DNA of 5,492 bases from contig CAMYCP010000095.1 of assembly GCA_947254385.1 (NCBI GenBank), forward strand, positions 1-5,492, written 5' to 3'. The stretch comes from an uncultured Filifactor sp. Lineage in GTDB: Bacteria; Bacillota; Clostridia; Peptostreptococcales; Filifactoraceae. Positions within the stretch are counted from its first letter, which is position 1. The number at the start of each line of letters is the position of its first letter. Shown in pieces: positions 4,387 through 5,492 of this stretch. The notes under the pieces were generated by a model, which did not search any database, was not told the origin of the DNA, and saw only the letters and a list, made by a program, of their open reading frames with translations. A program made the position numbers and the translations under genes.

Positions 4387-5492
4387 AGAAAAAAACTTAA
4401 TTTTAATCGTGTCGTTGTCAAAGTCGGTTCTTCAAGCCTTACATACGATAACGGCAAATTGAGTTTTTATAAGATAGAAAGACTTGTAAGGCAGCTTGCC
4501 GATTTAAAAAACCGCGGAGTTGAACTTATACTTGTAACTTCCGGAGCTATAGGTGCCGGCATGGGGATTTTGGGATACGATACAAAACCCGCCACAATTC
4601 CTGAAAAACAGGCGTGTGCCGCCGTCGGGCAGGGAAGTTTAATGCACCTTTATGAAAAATATTTTGCGGAGTACGGCAATGTGGTCGGGCAAATTTTACT
4701 TACCAAAGAAGATGTATCCGACAGAAAACGGTTTTTAAACGCGCGTCACACTCTGGATACTATGCTTAAAGCTGGAATAATCCCTATAATAAATGAAAAT
4801 GATGCGATAGCCGTATCCGAAATAAAAATTGGTGACAACGATACACTTTCCGCCTTGGTGTCTACGCTTGTAAACGCCGATGTTTTGATACTTTTATCCG
4901 ATGTGGACGGTCTGTTCGATAAAAATCCCTCGGAATATGATGATGCTGAAATTATTAAAGAAGTTTTTGAGATAGACAATAATATATTGAATCTTGCAGG
5001 AGGCTCAAGTTCTAAAGTCGGTACGGGCGGAATGAAGACGAAAATTGACGCGGCGGTGATTTCGGTATCTTCCGGAGTAAATATGATTATTTCAAACAGT
5101 GAAACGGAAAATGTACTTTTAAAAATTTTAAACGGTGAAGAAATCGGCACTTTATTTGTCGCCAAAGAACACAAACTCAAACTTAAAAAAAATTGGATAG
5201 CTTACAATGCCAAATCCGAGGGAACACTTTATGTGGACGAGGGAGCAAAAAACGCCGTATTGTCCGATAAAAGTCTTTTGCCGTCCGGAATTGTCGAAGT
5301 TTCGGGGAAATTTAGGCGGGGCGACACGGTGGATATAAAATACAAGGAGGATATAATCGCTAAAGGTCTGGTCAATTTTTCATCGGAGGATCTTATTTTA
5401 ATATCCGGCAAAAAATCTTCCGAATTTGAAAAAATACTCGGTCGCATGGATTATGACGAGGCGGTGCATAAAAATAACCTTGTACTTAAAGC
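4384..5492 (+). CDS. proB: Glutamate 5-kinase (gamma-glutamyl kinase), 3' end cut by the window
   Basis: ProB phosphorylates glutamate with ATP to gamma-glutamyl phosphate, the first committed step of proline synthesis in the cytoplasm, usually with feedback inhibition by proline. The reading frame is open for 369 codons to the window end. The amino-acid kinase domain (about 8-255) shows VVVKVGSSSL (10-19), VTSGAIGAG (51-59), INENDAI (136-142), GDNDTLSAL (150-158), LLSDVDGLFD (170-179) and GTGGMKTK (213-220). A PUA domain follows (about 274-355), including SEGTLYVDEGAKNAV. The last visible residues, ILGRMDYDEAVHKNNLVLK, line up with the C-terminus of the 367-residue E. coli enzyme (ILGYEYGPVAVHRDDMITR), so only a codon or a few plus the stop are missing. 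Presence of PUA makes this the long, E. coli/B. subtilis-like form. proA is the expected next gene but is not in view. Its own promoter lies at 4306-4334. Confidence 0.96.
   Translation, partial: MRKKLNFNRVVVKVGSSSLTYDNGKLSFYKIERLVRQLADLKNRGVELILVTSGAIGAGMGILGYDTKPATIPEKQACAAVGQGSLMHLYEKYFAEYGNVVGQILLTKEDVSDRKRFLNARHTLDTMLKAGIIPIINENDAIAVSEIKIGDNDTLSALVSTLVNADVLILLSDVDGLFDKNPSEYDDAEIIKEVFEIDNNILNLAGGSSSKVGTGGMKTKIDAAVISVSSGVNMIISNSETENVLLKILNGEEIGTLFVAKEHKLKLKKNWIAYNAKSEGTLYVDEGAKNAVLSDKSLLPSGIVEVSGKFRRGDTVDIKYKEDIIAKGLVNFSSEDLILISGKKSSEFEKILGRMDYDEAVHKNNLVLK

Noticed and set aside
4746..5180. Open frame on the minus strand inside proB, and another at 5229-5447
   Set aside because: Both are antisense to a clearly conserved glutamate 5-kinase, lack ribosome binding sites, and have Ser/Ile-rich sequences typical of reversed coding DNA.

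Overview
The window looks like chromosomal DNA from a low-G+C Gram-positive bacterium, most likely an anaerobic Bacillota/Clostridia lineage. The clues are A+T-rich spacers, strong AGGAGG-type ribosome binding sites, sigma-A-like promoters, TTG start codons, and close protein resemblance to clostridial families. I cannot name a genus. There are no mobile elements, CRISPR arrays, tRNAs or rRNAs. Most of the content is ordinary; the unusual signals are in start codons and in the intergenic DNA.

Layout. (1) 85-1557, minus strand: a secreted C69-family dipeptidase whose catalytic Cys directly follows the signal peptide. It is followed on its 3' side by a perfect 17-bp inverted repeat (32-73). (2) 1558-1923: a divergent regulatory region. 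It holds a very good minus-strand promoter for the dipeptidase, a LacI/cre-like palindrome just downstream of the predicted transcription start, a sequence element that recurs upstream of proB, and an extended -10 promoter for the next gene. (3) 1924-3081, plus: a single-pass membrane protein of unknown function with a large extracytoplasmic part. It is followed by a G+C-containing hairpin (3115-3140). (4) 3176-3736, plus: a HAD-superfamily 5'-nucleotidase-like protein that appears to start at a non-NTG codon (ATC, or ATT one codon earlier). It overlaps by 4 bases (5) 3733-4218, a small four-helix membrane protein of unknown function. (6) 4219-4383: a spacer with the second copy of the shared element and a good promoter. 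(7) 4384 to the window end, plus: proB, glutamate 5-kinase with a C-terminal PUA domain, starting at TTG and cut only at about its last few codons.

How they fit together. The nucleotidase and small membrane protein form a translationally coupled pair. proB has its own promoter and probably leads into proA outside the window. The dipeptidase (peptide breakdown outside the membrane) and proB (proline synthesis from glutamate) share an upstream sequence element in the same orientation relative to each gene. This raises the possibility of common control of amino-acid or peptide metabolism, but that is inference. No new multi-gene system is evident. The most checkable oddities are the non-NTG start of the nucleotidase and the repeated intergenic element.
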